A stretch of 64,000 nt of DNA, taken from contig JABCZJ010000004.1 of NCBI GenBank assembly GCA_013289715.1, positions 62,001 through 126,000 of the forward strand, read 5' to 3'. The notes beneath the pieces are model-generated. The model searched no databases. It had not been told where the DNA came from and saw only the letters and a program-made list of their open reading frames with translations. Origin of the DNA: Acidobacteriota bacterium (GTDB lineage: Bacteria; Acidobacteriota; Terriglobia; Acidiferrales; UBA7541). Made by a program: the position numbers and the translations under genes. Shown here piece after piece: positions 19,449 to 29,451 of this stretch. Position 1 is the first letter of the stretch. Each line of letters opens with the position of its first letter.

Positions 19449-19895
19449 TTATCTATTGCGGATAGATAGCGGCGAGCTGCTGATCACCGAAGCGGCTGCG
19501 GCTTTAGAGGTCTCGGCGGGAGACGGCTTTTGCGCTTTCGCTGACGGTGACGCTGCCGCAGCGGGCGCGGTCTTCCTCGTTTCCCACGCCTTACGAAGCT
19601 TCTCGCGTTGCGCGAGCACGTAGGTCTTGGCTTCGTCAAAACTGCGGTACACGCGCCGCCCCTTGATCATGTTGCACGAACGGCAGCACGCCACCAGGTT
19701 GCGTTCATCCTTCTTGCCCTTGCGCGCGCGCGGCACCACGAAATCCACCGACATCGCCAAAGCATTCTCGAAGCTGGCCCCTCCATCCAATCCGCAGTAC
19801 TGGCAACGATACTGATCGCGTTCCAAAATCCGCAGCCCTTCTTCGCGGGTAACCGGTTTTTCCACCAAACGGAGCGTCGTAAGGTCGAACGGCAT
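19449..19895 (-). CDS. HNH endonuclease family protein
   Basis: The 148-residue protein has the HNH zinc-finger nuclease core. CQYCG supplies the first metal cysteine pair, SVDFVVPRARKGKKDERNLV takes the place of the usual D-H-x-x-P strand, and ACCRSCNMIKG supplies the second pair. Note VDFVVP rather than the usual DHVVP: the first catalytic His is replaced by Phe, so nuclease activity is not certain. The C-terminal 40 residues are Ala/Ser/Lys-rich low complexity. GGGAGGT seven bases before ATG 19895 sets the start; the open frame upstream to 20138 has no coding look. Such small single-domain HNH proteins are widespread and are not by themselves evidence of a mobile element. Confidence 0.82.
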   Translation of the reverse strand: MPFDLTTLRLVEKPVTREEGLRILERDQYRCQYCGLDGGASFENALAMSVDFVVPRARKGKKDERNLVACCRSCNMIKGRRVYRSFDEAKTYVLAQREKLRKAWETRKTAPAAAASPSAKAQKPSPAETSKAAAASVISSSPLSIRNR

Positions 19896-20097
19896 GCAAC
19901 ACCTCCCGAATCGGAAATCTTTCGGCGAGATGAAAAACGTAGATTTCCGATCGTCGTTGCCCAGACCATACGGCACGCATGTGCCGGTGTCAAGATTACG
20001 AAGCAGATTACGAAGCAGAAGAAAGCTGGCAGCGAACCGCGCCGGCCAATCCTCCGTCTGAAAAGCACATCCACGGTTTCCGCGTGAATCGGGAGTC

Positions 20098-20658
20098 TTA
20101 CGCAGTACGAATCGGCGCAGGCGGTACGACGATCTCAACTAGTCCGGTCGCCACGTCGTACACGAGGCCTGAAATCAGCCAAGTGCCCGGCAACGCGGGA
20201 ATCGCCCGGAGCGCTGCAACGTCGGCGGCAACTGCCGCATGGGGATCGGTGACCGCTTTTGGCCTGAGTTCGCCTTCCTGTATTTGAAAATAGTGCGCCA
20301 GCATGGCAGGGTCGCCGGCGAGGCGAGTGATGCCGCAATCGGTGTGCTGAAGCACGATAAGGTGGAACTCCCCGCCGCCTCCCGGAGCTTCTCCAGCGAC
20401 CTGACCGATTCGGCCGAGCAGACCCAACTGCTCCAACAACCCCGGGGTGAAACGTCCGCCGATGTTGCGCAGCACGACGGCCTCGCCCGGTTTAGTTCCA
20501 AAGATATGAGCCGGATCCACACGCATATCAGCGCAACCGATGATGATCGCCTTTACCGTGGGCATCGCCCGCGGAAGCCAGGGCATGAGTGTGCCTTGAG
20601 CAGACTGCTGAACAGCAAATTGCTTATTACGTTGTAGCAAGTCGTCGAGATTGTTCAT
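20098..20658 (-). CDS. Beta-class carbonic anhydrase
   Basis: The 186-residue enzyme interconverts CO2 and bicarbonate. Zinc ligands are Cys in IIIGCADMRVDP (with the Asp-Arg dyad), and His and Cys in LQHTDCGITRL. RNIGGRFTPG corresponds to the conserved RNAGG segment. The length is at the short end of the family. I chose ATG 20658 because GGAGG lies six bases upstream; an in-frame ATG at 20664 sits directly on that site. It is a single-gene unit; no transporter or carboxylase lies nearby. Confidence 0.92.
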   Translation of the reverse strand: MNNLDDLLQRNKQFAVQQSAQGTLMPWLPRAMPTVKAIIIGCADMRVDPAHIFGTKPGEAVVLRNIGGRFTPGLLEQLGLLGRIGQVAGEAPGGGGEFHLIVLQHTDCGITRLAGDPAMLAHYFQIQEGELRPKAVTDPHAAVAADVAALRAIPALPGTWLISGLVYDVATGLVEIVVPPAPIRTA

Positions 20659-20882
20659 GCTCATCCTCCGCGATTCGACGTCGGTTCGATGGGCGGAATT
20701 GTAAACCGTGGCAGGTCTCAGGAGAAATTCAATCCAGGTGAAGCAAGTTCAAGTCGTGGCAAGCCGCGGCACCCGACATGCCCGATTCGCGCGTCGATCG
20801 AAACTTCGACCGAAGATGCCCCGTTCGAGACGCCGCACACCACGACGGTCTTCATACGAGGTCAATTCTGAGCGAGAAAGTC

Positions 20883-21143
20883 CTACGCGATTTTGCCGAG
20901 CGGGTTCGATTGCGCGCGAAGCCGCATCAACTGTTGCCGTAATCTGTCAACATCGAGCCCAGCCGATTGGCACACCTGCGGGAAATCGGAGCGGTCCTGG
21001 AACAAATATTCTTCGGCGATTCGTTTATAGCGCAGAGGTCCGGAAATCCATTCTTGAATCGTGCTCACCACTACCGCTTGCCACAATCTCTTCTCCACCT
21101 GTGCATCTTGTTCGGTCGTTACGGTTGAAAATAGGTTTGGCAT
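20883..21143 (-). CDS. Small conserved-looking protein of unknown function
   Basis: An 86-residue protein starting at ATG 21143, preceded by a G-rich CTGGGGGAA site; in-frame starts as far up as 21179 are possible. It reads WQAVVVSTIQEWISGPLRYKRIAEEYLF and SDFPQVCQSAGLDVDRLRQQL. The amphipathic helices and balanced composition look like a real protein. I recall similar small alpha-helical proteins next to phage or DNA-binding genes, but cannot name a family. No signal peptide or membrane segment is present. Confidence 0.5.
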   Translation of the reverse strand: MPNLFSTVTTEQDAQVEKRLWQAVVVSTIQEWISGPLRYKRIAEEYLFQDRSDFPQVCQSAGLDVDRLRQQLMRLRAQSNPLGKIA

Positions 21144-21179
21144 TTTGGTTCCCCCAGGGTCCCCAGTAGTGAATTGCAT

Positions 21180-21619
21180 GGTACGAAACCCTGCAGAGCA
21201 CCGCTCCGGCCAAGCCGCACAGCAGACTCACCTAAATTGTGGATTTGTGTTGTTTCGGTCAAGAGCAAACCTCCCGAAAATGCAGGACTTATTTCTCAGC
21301 GCAACCACTACAGCAAAAACCCGATTCCCTCCCGCGCCCGCGCGCTCGACCCCGAGGAAATTCTCCCTGGTGCAAGCAAGATTTTCACCGTCGCCGCACC
21401 GCCAACCACGCTACGGCAAACGCGTGCATCGGCACGTATGCGATTTTGTGTTAGCTTTAGGCGCTTCGTTGCGCCAATCCGAACACGCCGATGGCCCAGA
21501 TCGTGAGTCGGTTTGAATTTGAGCCCTCCCTCTCTTGCCCGAATGTTGCGCTGCTGCTACACTGTCGCGGCAAGAGCTAGCCTGCTGCTCCTGCCACACT
21601 CCCTGAAGAAGGTTGATAC
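21180..21619. other. Intergenic region upstream of yebC
   Basis: About 440 bases with no frame that looks coding. The last 100 bases must contain the yebC promoter. I see no repeat, operator or RNA structure to report. Confidence 0.5.
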
Positions 21620-22372
21620 ATGTCTGGACACTCTAAATGGGCCACGATCAAGCATAAGAAGGCGGCTACGGACGCCAAGCGTGGCAAAATTTTCACCAAA
21701 ATTATCCGTGAGTTAACCATCGCAGCCCGCACCGGCGGCGCCGACCCCATCACCAACCCGCGCCTGCGCACCGCCATTCTTTCCGCGAAGAGCGAAAATA
21801 TGCCCAACGACAACATCGAGCGCGCCATCCAGCGCGGCACCGGCACGCTCGAGGGCGAAACGCTCGACGAAGTGACCTTCGAGGGCTACGGTCCCGGCGG
21901 CGTCGGCGTGCTGGTGCAAGTCGTCACCAACAATCGCAACCGCATCGTCAGCGAAGTCCGCCACATGTTCTCCAAAAATGGCGGCAACATGGCGGAAAAC
22001 GGCGCAGTCGGCTGGATGTTCCACCGCAAGGGCGACATCATCGTTCCCAAGGAAGCCGCCGACGAAGAGAAAATGATGAGCATCGTGCTGGACGCCGGCG
22101 CGGAAGATCTGCGCGACGACGGCTCGGCCTGGGAAGTCACCACGCCCCCCGAAGCATTCGAAAAAGTGCGCGAGGCGCTCATCGGCGCCGGCATCACTCC
22201 GGCCACCGCGGAGATCGGCTTCGTCCCGCAAAATTACGTGAAGCTCAGCGGCGCACAAGCCCAGCAAATGATGCGCATGGTCGAAACCCTCGAAGATCAC
22301 GACGACGTGCAACACGTCTACGCCAACTTCGACATCGACGAAAAAGAAATGCAAGCTGCCGTAGCCAGCTAG
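21620..22372 (+). CDS. yebC: YebC/PmpR family regulator
   Basis: The 250-residue protein starts MSGHSKWATIKHKKAATDAKR, the YebC signature, and continues with IRELTIAARTGG, NPRLRTAI and the GYGPGGVGVLV segment, through to the end of the three-domain fold. YebC proteins are cytoplasmic; they were described as DNA-binding regulators and, more recently, as translation factors that help ribosomes through proline stretches. It often neighbours ruvC, but ruvC is 8 kb away here. AAGAAGG precedes ATG 21620. It ends three bases from the convergent oxyR gene. Confidence 0.96.
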   Translation: MSGHSKWATIKHKKAATDAKRGKIFTKIIRELTIAARTGGADPITNPRLRTAILSAKSENMPNDNIERAIQRGTGTLEGETLDEVTFEGYGPGGVGVLVQVVTNNRNRIVSEVRHMFSKNGGNMAENGAVGWMFHRKGDIIVPKEAADEEKMMSIVLDAGAEDLRDDGSAWEVTTPPEAFEKVREALIGAGITPATAEIGFVPQNYVKLSGAQAQQMMRMVETLEDHDDVQHVYANFDIDEKEMQAAVAS

Positions 22373-22375
22373 CCG

Positions 22376-23305
22376 TTAACCGCGAGCGGAGCCACTCGCC
22401 GAAGACGAGTTTCCGCCGCCGGCGACTTGCATGGTGGCTTTGCCTCTAACACCGGATACAAAGGCCTGCTGCACACGGTTAAAACTGCGTCCATGCAGCA
22501 CAGCGGTGACGATCGTTCGCGTAGCCTGAACATCGCTGAGGCGCACGTAACGGCAGGCGACGCTGCGATCAATAGCCATTTCAGGGACGAGCGAGACGCC
22601 GACACCGGCCGCAACCATTCCCAGCAGACTGCTGAACTGTCCGCTTTCAAATACGATGTTGGGCGTTATGCGGGCGCGTGTGCACGTGTCAATACTCAGA
22701 TCCCGGAAGCAGTGGCCGTCGCGCAACATCACGAACGATTCTCCGCGGAGGTCTTTCAGGGCGAGCGATTTTGCGGAGGCACGCGGATCGTTTTTGCTCA
22801 ACGCCGCAAAGAGCGGCTCGGTTCGGATCGGGACCAGTTCCAGGTCCTTGTGGCGCAGCGGCAGCGCAAGAATCGCCACATCAATCGAGAGGTCGCGCAA
22901 ACCTTCCACTAGCACCGCAGTGGTTTCTTCCACGATGCGCAGTTTCGCGTCGGGGTAGCTCTTGGCGAAACGGGCCGCATAAGTCGGAATCAGATAGGGC
23001 GCGACAGTGGGAATCACGCCCACGGCGACGCTGCCGCGCAGATCTGTATTCTGATCGGCGGCGCTGGAGCGCGCCGCCTCCATCTGCTCCAAAATCGCGC
23101 GCGCGCGAGGAATGAAAGCGCGGCCCGCCTCGGTGAGGCGAATGCTGCGACCCAGGCGGTCGAAGAGCTTGGTGCCCAGCTCTTCCTCGAGTTTCAGCAC
23201 CTGCTGTGAGAGCGAGGGCTGGGCAATCTGACAGCGCTCGGCGGCGCGGCTGAAGTTGCCCGTGTCCGCGATGGCGCAAACATATCGCAGTTGATGGAAT
23301 TCCAT
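22376..23305 (-). CDS. oxyR: Hydrogen-peroxide sensor OxyR (LysR family)
   Basis: The 309-residue LysR regulator has an N-terminal winged helix (MEFHQLRYVCAIADTGNFSRAAERC...PSLSQQ) and a periplasmic-binding-like effector domain. The two redox cysteines of OxyR are present with the exact spacing of E. coli Cys199 and Cys208: GHCFRD and, nine residues on, DTCTRA. It should therefore form the peroxide-induced disulfide and activate katG, which is divergent and 139 bases away. A site matching the OxyR consensus overlaps its own start codon, suggesting autorepression. The C-terminus has a low-complexity Gly/Ser tail. Confidence 0.95.
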   Translation of the reverse strand: MEFHQLRYVCAIADTGNFSRAAERCQIAQPSLSQQVLKLEEELGTKLFDRLGRSIRLTEAGRAFIPRARAILEQMEAARSSAADQNTDLRGSVAVGVIPTVAPYLIPTYAARFAKSYPDAKLRIVEETTAVLVEGLRDLSIDVAILALPLRHKDLELVPIRTEPLFAALSKNDPRASAKSLALKDLRGESFVMLRDGHCFRDLSIDTCTRARITPNIVFESGQFSSLLGMVAAGVGVSLVPEMAIDRSVACRYVRLSDVQATRTIVTAVLHGRSFNRVQQAFVSGVRGKATMQVAGGGNSSSASGSARG

Positions 23306-23340
23306 AGGGTATGCCTATACCTAAAATGGGAGTAAGGTAT
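23304..23340. promoter_or_regulatory. OxyR operator in the oxyR-katG intergenic region
   Basis: The sequence reads ATAG-N7-CTAT-N7-ATGG-N7-GTAT, against the OxyR consensus ATAG-N7-CTAT-N7-ATAG-N7-CTAT. That is 14 of 16 specified bases with all three spacers exactly seven. The first ATAG starts at 23304 and overlaps the complement of the oxyR start codon (23303-23305), as in autoregulated oxyR genes. Confidence 0.8.
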
Positions 23341-23358
23341 TGGAACTATCTCCCATTT
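23324..23358. repeat. Perfect 9-bp inverted repeat between oxyR and katG
   Basis: AAATGGGAG (23324-23332) and CTCCCATTT (23350-23358) are exact reverse complements separated by 17 bases. The repeat overlaps the second half of the OxyR operator and lies about 90 bases before katG. It could be a second regulator site or part of the katG promoter architecture. Confidence 0.55.
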
Positions 23359-23432
23359 CGATGTTAATTTAGTTTCTTCGAAATCGCAGCATGGATTTCA
23401 ACGAACTTATTCAGCTGAATTTAAATGTCTGA

Positions 23433-25652
<2,220 letters not shown>

Positions 25653-26016
25653 TGAATCGGCTGACGCGTCCAGTCTAGTTTTCGGCGCGCGCGTCGATCA
25701 TGCCGTCAGCCCCGCAATCTGACTCGTTGATATTTTGAGTGACCGACAGCAAGAGATTCGAACCTCGCAGCCTCCGTAGGCAAACGGCGCGCCAGACTTG
25801 AATAGAGGCCGCCTGACTTTGGCCGGATGCGGCGTGGACCATCCCAATAGTTATTCCGGACCAGATGTCCGCTCGTGCTGAGTTTCAGCGTCCTAACGCC
25901 TGGTAAGTTCCGAAACTAGGACTTCTCCGGTCCCGCGTTACTCAGGCATGCGGATTACTTCCGGTTAGCCAGTAATCCGGGAGAAATCCAGAAACAGTCC
26001 GGGTCTGTTCCGCAAG
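25653..26016. other. Intergenic region after katG
   Basis: About 360 bases without a coding frame. On the minus strand near 25750-25770 a GAGGTTCGAATCTC stretch resembles a tRNA T-arm, but no cloverleaf can be built around it. Otherwise I see nothing. Confidence 0.5.
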
Positions 26017-26568
26017 CTAGTGGGCGGCGTCGGCCTTTGCGGGTTGCCACAATTCGATCGGATTTCCCTCTGGGTCATGTAGACGGGCGAACCGGCCGTA
26101 GGGATAAGACTCCGGGTCAACCTTCACCTCAATTCCGGCAGCTCGTAGCTGGACCGCCATTTTGTCGACATCCCGCACTCGAAAGTTCAGCATCCAAACC
26201 TTCTGCGGATCCCCGAAATACTTGCTCGTCTCGGGGAAAGGAGTGAAAGCGGTCGCTCCTGCTTCTTGCTGCCACGCCGTTTCCCCATCGGACGTTGGTA
26301 TCGTCAAAATCCCCAGATGCTGCTGGTACCAAAGCGCTAACGCTTTCGGATCGTTGGCTCGAAAGAAGAATCCTCCGATTCCGGTCACTTTTTCCATTTC
26401 CGTTCCTCCAGCGATCGCATCGCGAACAGCGGCCCCCGCAGCGAAAGGAGAGCTCTTCGGCTGTGTGGCTGTCTGCGCCGCTATGGCGAGTTGGTTCCGT
26501 CCCAAAATGAAGCTCGACCCGAAAGCAAATGACAGAGTTCGAAGCAGTTGGCGTCTGAGAAAAAGCAC
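26017..26568 (-). CDS. VOC (glyoxalase-fold) protein with twin-arginine-like signal
   Basis: The C-terminal 125 residues are a vicinal-oxygen-chelate domain: VTGIGGFFFRANDPKALALWYQQHLGI, MLNFRVRDVDKMAVQLRAAG, and RFARLHDPEGNPIELWQ. The metal Glu of PIELW is present. Two starts are possible, each with a good ribosome-binding site. GTG 26568 follows GGAGGGAGG and adds an RRQLLRTLSFAFGSSFILG leader that looks like a Tat signal. ATG 26397 follows TGGAGGA and would give a cytoplasmic 126-residue protein. I report the longer form because the leader is too signal-like to be chance. Substrate unknown. Confidence 0.75.
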   Translation of the reverse strand: MLFLRRQLLRTLSFAFGSSFILGRNQLAIAAQTATQPKSSPFAAGAAVRDAIAGGTEMEKVTGIGGFFFRANDPKALALWYQQHLGILTIPTSDGETAWQQEAGATAFTPFPETSKYFGDPQKVWMLNFRVRDVDKMAVQLRAAGIEVKVDPESYPYGRFARLHDPEGNPIELWQPAKADAAH

Positions 26569-26697
26569 CTAATCCTCCCTCCGAGCAGAAGCGTGGCCCC
26601 CCGCTACGATACTTCCGCGAACGGATCTCTGGGAAGCGTAAAGATGGGATTCGGGGCGATTGGTCGGATCGGCACATTTCCGCTAACGGCTGCGGGT

Positions 26698-26823
26698 TCA
26701 AATGGTCGGCGCAACACTTGCGGCAAGTTCACTCGCAGGAGCCTGCAAGCCCAAAGTTTTTCGGGGGCGTTGATTGAGGCGCAGCGCGATCTTGTCCAGT
26801 TGGCATTGCGTGTAGCCGGAAAC
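26698..26823 (-). mobile_element. Remnant of an IS30-like transposase C-terminus
   Basis: About 41 codons read SGYTQCQLDKIALRLNQRP followed by RKTLGLQAPASELAASVA, with a stop at 26698. The LNxRPRKTLGxxxPxxxL pattern is typical of the end of IS30-family integrase-core transposases. Nothing upstream in frame continues the DDE domain, so only the last fragment of an element remains. It lies between the VOC gene and the decayed catalase gene. Family assignment is by memory of the motif. Confidence 0.6.
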
Positions 26824-26933
26824 TGCCTCAAGCCCAAAACTTAGCGACGCTAGCTTCGCCAAAAAAGACGCCCCCTTCTTACTTGCTTTTGCAACCAAAT
26901 GCTATCTTCGGGCCAAAGGAAACGGAGGGCGCA

Positions 26934-27622
26934 ATGGCACCGTTAGGGGCCACCCAGGACGCAAAAACCACAAACGGCAGCGGAGAGTTGCTGCCTGAAT
27001 CCGCAGCGATCGAAAATCATCCAGCCCCGCTGGCCGCAGCAGACATGATTTCCCGATTGGCGGGTATCGGCGTTCTGCTTCTCGGCGTTGTGGCAGCTTT
27101 TCTCTATCTGGGCGCGTGGTTCACCCCGCAGAATCTGAGGCCCGGGCCGTCGACGAGCTTCAGCGGGTGGGCGGCATCCACTCGGGTTTCCGCCGCAACG
27201 ACGCAAAAGGCGTCGACATCCGTGGATTTTCCGAAAGCAACGGGCAGGGGGCGCGCCTCTCGAAGGCTGTCGTCTTCCAACCCGGCCGCGTGCCAGTGAT
27301 TGGCCGCTTTTCTCTGGGCGGCGGCGATCCCCATACCACTGACGCTCTACGCAGCGTGCACGGCCTGGGCCTTCAGCTTTCTCTGTCCGGCGGCGAACAG
27401 TGGCGGACGGCGATGATCAATCTCCCGGTATTCCCAGTCAAGGATGAGCAAGCGTTTTACGACAACCTGGTTGCGTCGGAACCTGACCCCAACACACAGC
27501 AACCCGATCCCGCGCAAGGCGCGGCATTCGTCGCCCATTTTGGAGCCGTTCTGTTTCGCACACTGATTGTGCGAGACGGGCTGCTCAGCCGCATGCTGCC
27601 GGGGTGGGCCCGCGCGCGCTAG
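26934..27622 (+). pseudogene. Decayed SrpA-type catalase-family peroxidase
   Basis: From ATG 26934 (GGAGGG five bases upstream) the frame encodes an N-terminal membrane anchor (AGIGVLLLGVVAAFLYLGAWF) and FTPQNLRPGP. The sequence then switches frame at about 27150-27157 and continues VDELQRVGGIHSGFRRNDAKG, SNGQGARLSKAVVFQPGRVPVIGRFSLGGGDP and WRTAMINLPVFPVKDEQAFYDN. These are hallmarks of the membrane-anchored heme catalase-like peroxidases. After PDPAQGAAFVAHF the sequence loses similarity and stops at 27622. The half with the proximal heme Tyr is missing. A frameshift plus a 3' truncation make this a pseudogene. The adjacent transposase scrap suggests how it was damaged. Confidence 0.8.
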
Positions 27623-27833
27623 CGTCCTCGAAACGGCATTCCTCTTGGCGCGCAACGCCAAGAGGCGTCACCTGATTGCGCTGGCTGCTCGCCCACGCAG
27701 GAGTTGCTTTTAATCAGTTGACTCTCACTTGCTGCTAGTAGTAATCCATTTGCAGCCCAACTGTATTAGCATGCACTCGCAGTTGCTGTTCTCGCTGGTT
27801 CTTTGTGGCAAGAGGACAAAGGTAAGGAGAAAG

Positions 27834-28394
27834 ATGATGAAGCGCAAAATGACGGGAGCGGCCGGATTGGCCGCGGCGTTTGTTGCAGGCATGTTGGTGG
27901 CGACGGCGTTGGGTGGGTGGATGGCCGGGGCGGGGGCGGTGGCGCAGGGGCAGCAAGTCAAGGTGGAGAGGGTGATCACGCCGACGGTGACGGACGAGGA
28001 CATTGCTTTGCTGCGGAAAGATTTACGCGCCATGAAAATGCAGGTGATTGGGCAGAATATGTCGCTGTCGGAAGACGAGGGCCAGAAGTTCTGGCCGATT
28101 TACAACCATTACGTAAGGGACCTGCAAGTAGTGAACGACCAGAAGTATGCCTTGCTGAAGCAGTACGCGGAGATGTGGGCAACGATGTCAGACCAGGATG
28201 CAATGATTTATGTGCGCCACTGGCTGGAGGTGGACGGGCAAGCGCAGGCGCTGCGCTTGCAATATGTGCCGACCGTGAGCCAGGTGCTGCCGGGAAGAAA
28301 GGCGGCGACGTTTTTTCAGCTGGACCGGCGGCTGAACATGATCATCGATCTGCAATTGTTCTCGCAGATTCCGTTGGCGCATGTGAAGGAGTAA
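27834..28394 (+). CDS. Secreted/periplasmic helical protein of unknown function
   Basis: From ATG 27834 (AAGGAG upstream) the 186-residue protein has a signal peptide or anchor (GLAAAFVAGMLVATALGGWMAG) and then a helical body. The line LLRKDLRAMKMQVIGQNMSLSEDEGQKFWPIYNHYVRDL recalls the LTxxQ-type helical proteins (Spy/CpxP-like), where a 'lt..qa.kfwpiy' hairpin is typical. Similar acidobacterial proteins are of unknown role. An ATG three bases later is an equal start. The codons are rich in GCG/GTG and G-ending triplets, unlike the neighbours. Confidence 0.65.
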   Translation: MMKRKMTGAAGLAAAFVAGMLVATALGGWMAGAGAVAQGQQVKVERVITPTVTDEDIALLRKDLRAMKMQVIGQNMSLSEDEGQKFWPIYNHYVRDLQVVNDQKYALLKQYAEMWATMSDQDAMIYVRHWLEVDGQAQALRLQYVPTVSQVLPGRKAATFFQLDRRLNMIIDLQLFSQIPLAHVKE

Positions 28395-28639
28395 GCGGGA
28401 AGCGATATCGGGCATCAACTATTCGATACCAGGAAGCGGACAGGGGAGTCTACGGCCGACTCTGGGTGACGTGACGCGCAAAACAATCCAAGTACCCAGT
28501 TACTTATCGAACAACTGGTTTTGCCCCGATTTCAGTCGTCCCGTAAATGTGTTACCAGGCGCTGAGTGACGCGGAGTCGTTAACCTTTTGAAAGGACACC
28601 AAGTCGGAGCGCGGGGTTGCGGTTGAGTGGAGACCGACG

Positions 28640-28963
28640 TCACCTCCCCACGCTTGCGAAGCGCGTTGCGGACACTTGCGATTGCGCCAGTTCCTTGGCG
28701 TCCAGCTCCCCGGTCTTGGCCTTATCCAGTCTATCGAACTCCGCTTCCATGTACTCCATCCACTCTTGCTTGGAGATCTTGCCATTTTTGTCTGTGTCCA
28801 TGAGGAGAAGTAATTGCTTAACCTCGGCCAACCCAAGTGCCACTTTATCCTGCGTCTTCGGAACTGAGGCTTTTTGCGCCACCGCAGTCCCCAGCATGGC
28901 CCAGATCGCGACAGACGCTGCAATATCCACGATGACCCATGGGGCGTTCCTTCGCTGCAACAT
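28640..28963 (-). CDS. Small secreted EF-hand protein
   Basis: The 107-residue protein has an N-terminal hydrophobic leader (PWVIVDIAASVAIWAMLGTAVAQ) and an EF-hand pair. The first loop is DTDKNGKISKQEW, a canonical 12-residue calcium loop ending in Glu; the second, DKAKTGELDAKE, also fits. It probably binds calcium outside the cytoplasm. AGGAGG five bases before ATG 28963 sets the start. That ribosome-binding site is also the last codons of a 46-residue membrane protein just upstream, so the two genes are tightly coupled. Confidence 0.8.
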   Translation of the reverse strand: MLQRRNAPWVIVDIAASVAIWAMLGTAVAQKASVPKTQDKVALGLAEVKQLLLLMDTDKNGKISKQEWMEYMEAEFDRLDKAKTGELDAKELAQSQVSATRFASVGR

Positions 28964-28965
28964 AA

Positions 28966-29106
28966 TCACCTCCTATGATCCTCGGTTTCGCAAGGTCTTT
29001 TCCGGGCGGTCCTTAGGTGTGCTGTCTCCCGGTAGAATTGAACGAGAACGTAGATGAAGAACAGCCACGCCCAGAGGCAAATAATGCCGAAAATCAGCGC
29101 CACCAT
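28966..29106 (-). CDS. 46-residue single-span membrane protein
   Basis: ATG 29106 opens a 46-codon frame with one clear transmembrane helix (ALIFGIICLWAWLFFIYVLV) and then a basic tail (QFYRETAHLRTARKRP). GGGGAG lies about nine bases upstream. Its stop codon (TGA, 28966-28968) overlaps the AGGAGG ribosome-binding site of the EF-hand gene, which suggests translational coupling. No family recognised. The positive-inside rule puts the N-terminus outside and the tail in the cytoplasm. Confidence 0.55.
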   Translation of the reverse strand: MVALIFGIICLWAWLFFIYVLVQFYRETAHLRTARKRPCETEDHRR

Positions 29107-29174
29107 TAAGCCAATCTCCCCGGCTGATCCCTACACTAACGAACCCGCAACCGAACGCTAGTCCGTCGCGTGTC

Positions 29175-29198
29175 AGGAAGGCATAAGAAGTTCGTAAG
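29175..29198 (-). promoter_or_regulatory. 24-bp motif, copy 1 (leftward promoter)
   Basis: Read in the direction of the EF-hand operon, the site is CTTACGAA-N6-ATGCCTTCCT. It lies about 70 bases before the small membrane-protein start. It is 21/24 identical to the copy in front of the divergent gene at 29369-29392, and similarity continues upstream of the core in both copies. Probably a shared regulator site. Confidence 0.6.
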
Positions 29199-29368
29199 AT
29201 TCGTATAAGGATCGCCGTGGCGAGAACGCACGAGTTCTCACACTGCCAGCAGCCGATTCGCCCACGCGTTGGGAATCGATTCACCCTGATGGTGATAATC
29301 CCTGTTCTCGACAGTTATCCGTTCAGCCTGAGTCAGTCCCTGCTGGGCGCGACGGCCTTTGTAAAAAC

Positions 29369-29392
29369 CTTACGAAGTCCTGATGCCTTCCT
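29369..29392 (+). promoter_or_regulatory. 24-bp motif, copy 2 (rightward promoter)
   Basis: CTTACGAA-N6-ATGCCTTCCT in the direction of the secreted-protein gene that starts 60 bases downstream at 29452. With copy 1 it forms an inverted pair 170 bases apart. Orientation and distance to the start codon are the same in both divergent promoters, which favours a regulator site over transposon ends. Confidence 0.6.
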
Positions 29393-29451
29393 AATGCGTG
29401 CTGGCCCACCATGGATGCTGCGGATCTGATCCGACTCTGGAGGAAACACCA

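Noticed and set aside
25740..25830. tRNA-like T-arm (GAGGTTCGAATCTC) on the minus strand after katG
   Set aside because: The T-stem has mismatches, the acceptor strand has no partner upstream, and no D-arm or anticodon arm can be folded. At most a remnant or chance match.
26604..26933. Complete IS30 element
   Set aside because: Only about 41 codons of transposase C-terminus remain, with no DDE core and no matching terminal repeats.
29175..29392. MITE with 24-bp terminal inverted repeats
   Set aside because: No target-site duplication flanks the repeats, and each copy has the same position and direction relative to a gene start, which fits promoter elements better. A genome search could overturn this.
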